NCBI RefSeq assembly: GCF_013364235.1
Contig: NZ_CP054919.1
Span: forward strand, 825,570 to 889,569
DNA from: Kitasatospora sp. NA04385
Lineage (GTDB): Bacteria; Actinomycetota; Actinomycetes; Streptomycetales; Streptomycetaceae
Reading direction: 5' to 3'
DNA: 64,000 nucleotides
The position numbers were made by a program, and so were the translations under genes. The notes beneath the pieces were generated by a model. That model made no database searches. It saw only the letters and a list, made by a program, of their open reading frames with translations, and was not told where the DNA came from. Of the stretch, positions 63,998-64,000 are shown one piece after another (position 1 is the stretch's first letter; each line of letters opens with the position of its first letter).

Positions 63998-64000
63998 GGG

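Overview
The window is actinomycete chromosome. G+C is very high (many lines 75-85% by eye), third codon positions are almost all G or C, starts are often GTG behind GGAGG-type sites, and mycothiol-dependent, Rpf, ECF42, DUF4132 and DUF5685 families are present. This points to Streptomycetaceae (Streptomyces or Kitasatospora). I see no rRNA, tRNA, CRISPR array or phage. The only mobile element is a truncated IS5-type transposase at 58.7-59.2 kb.

Layout. 0-9 kb: a phosphotransferase remnant cut by the window edge, an M20 amidohydrolase, a DUF1508 protein, a tandem Nudix protein, DUF6188, a DUF5685 protein with a striking His/Cys-rich tail, a DUF4232 lipoprotein and an APC permease. 9-13.8 kb: a DevR-like regulator that overlaps, tail to tail, a large Ser/Thr kinase with a repeated helical C-terminus, then a mycothiol-dependent enzyme. 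13.9-31.7 kb: the most interesting block. It holds two DUF4132 paralogues (the second frameshifted), a secreted triple-repeat protein, a one-TM protein, a GNAT, and a tightly coupled MoxR ATPase - DUF5682 - VWA - SWIM zinc-finger operon. The gene set matches the uncharacterised E. coli yehI/L/M/P/Q set.

31.7-36 kb: a small membrane protein, a DGPF protein coupled to an ECF42 sigma factor behind a probable autoregulated promoter, and a DevS-like GAF histidine kinase that keeps the histidine equivalent to the DevS haem ligand. 36-40 kb: two coupled ATP-grasp enzymes divergent from a P-loop kinase, and an unknown protein. 40-50.6 kb: two NarL-type two-component systems, a SUKH-4 immunity-like protein, a PAF-acetylhydrolase-like lipase, a PP2C/SpoIIE phosphatase and a polysaccharide deacetylase. 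50.6-56 kb: an MscS channel, a YihY protein, an Imm51-like protein, an Rpf/LysM cell-wall enzyme and a methionine aminopeptidase behind twin palindromic operators. 56.5-59.2 kb: a lower-GC patch with a cis-prenyltransferase divergent from a PadR-methyltransferase fusion, bordered by the IS remnant. 59.3-64 kb: an aldo/keto reductase with a divergent MmyB-type regulator, a TetR regulator facing an NTF2-like protein over two operators, a small XRE protein, a methyltransferase and a small LSVGS-repeat protein.

Two patterns run across the window. At least four, probably five, genes change reading frame once inside a C/G run (about 3.4, 21.28, 27.75, 45.9 and 49.66 kb). That suggests indel errors in the sequence or recent gene decay. 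Several genes also have their 3' end, with the stop codon, duplicated in tandem just downstream (38.6, 46.8 and 52.8 kb; possibly 17.4 kb). All assignments come from reading the sequence and from recalled family knowledge. No database search was run.
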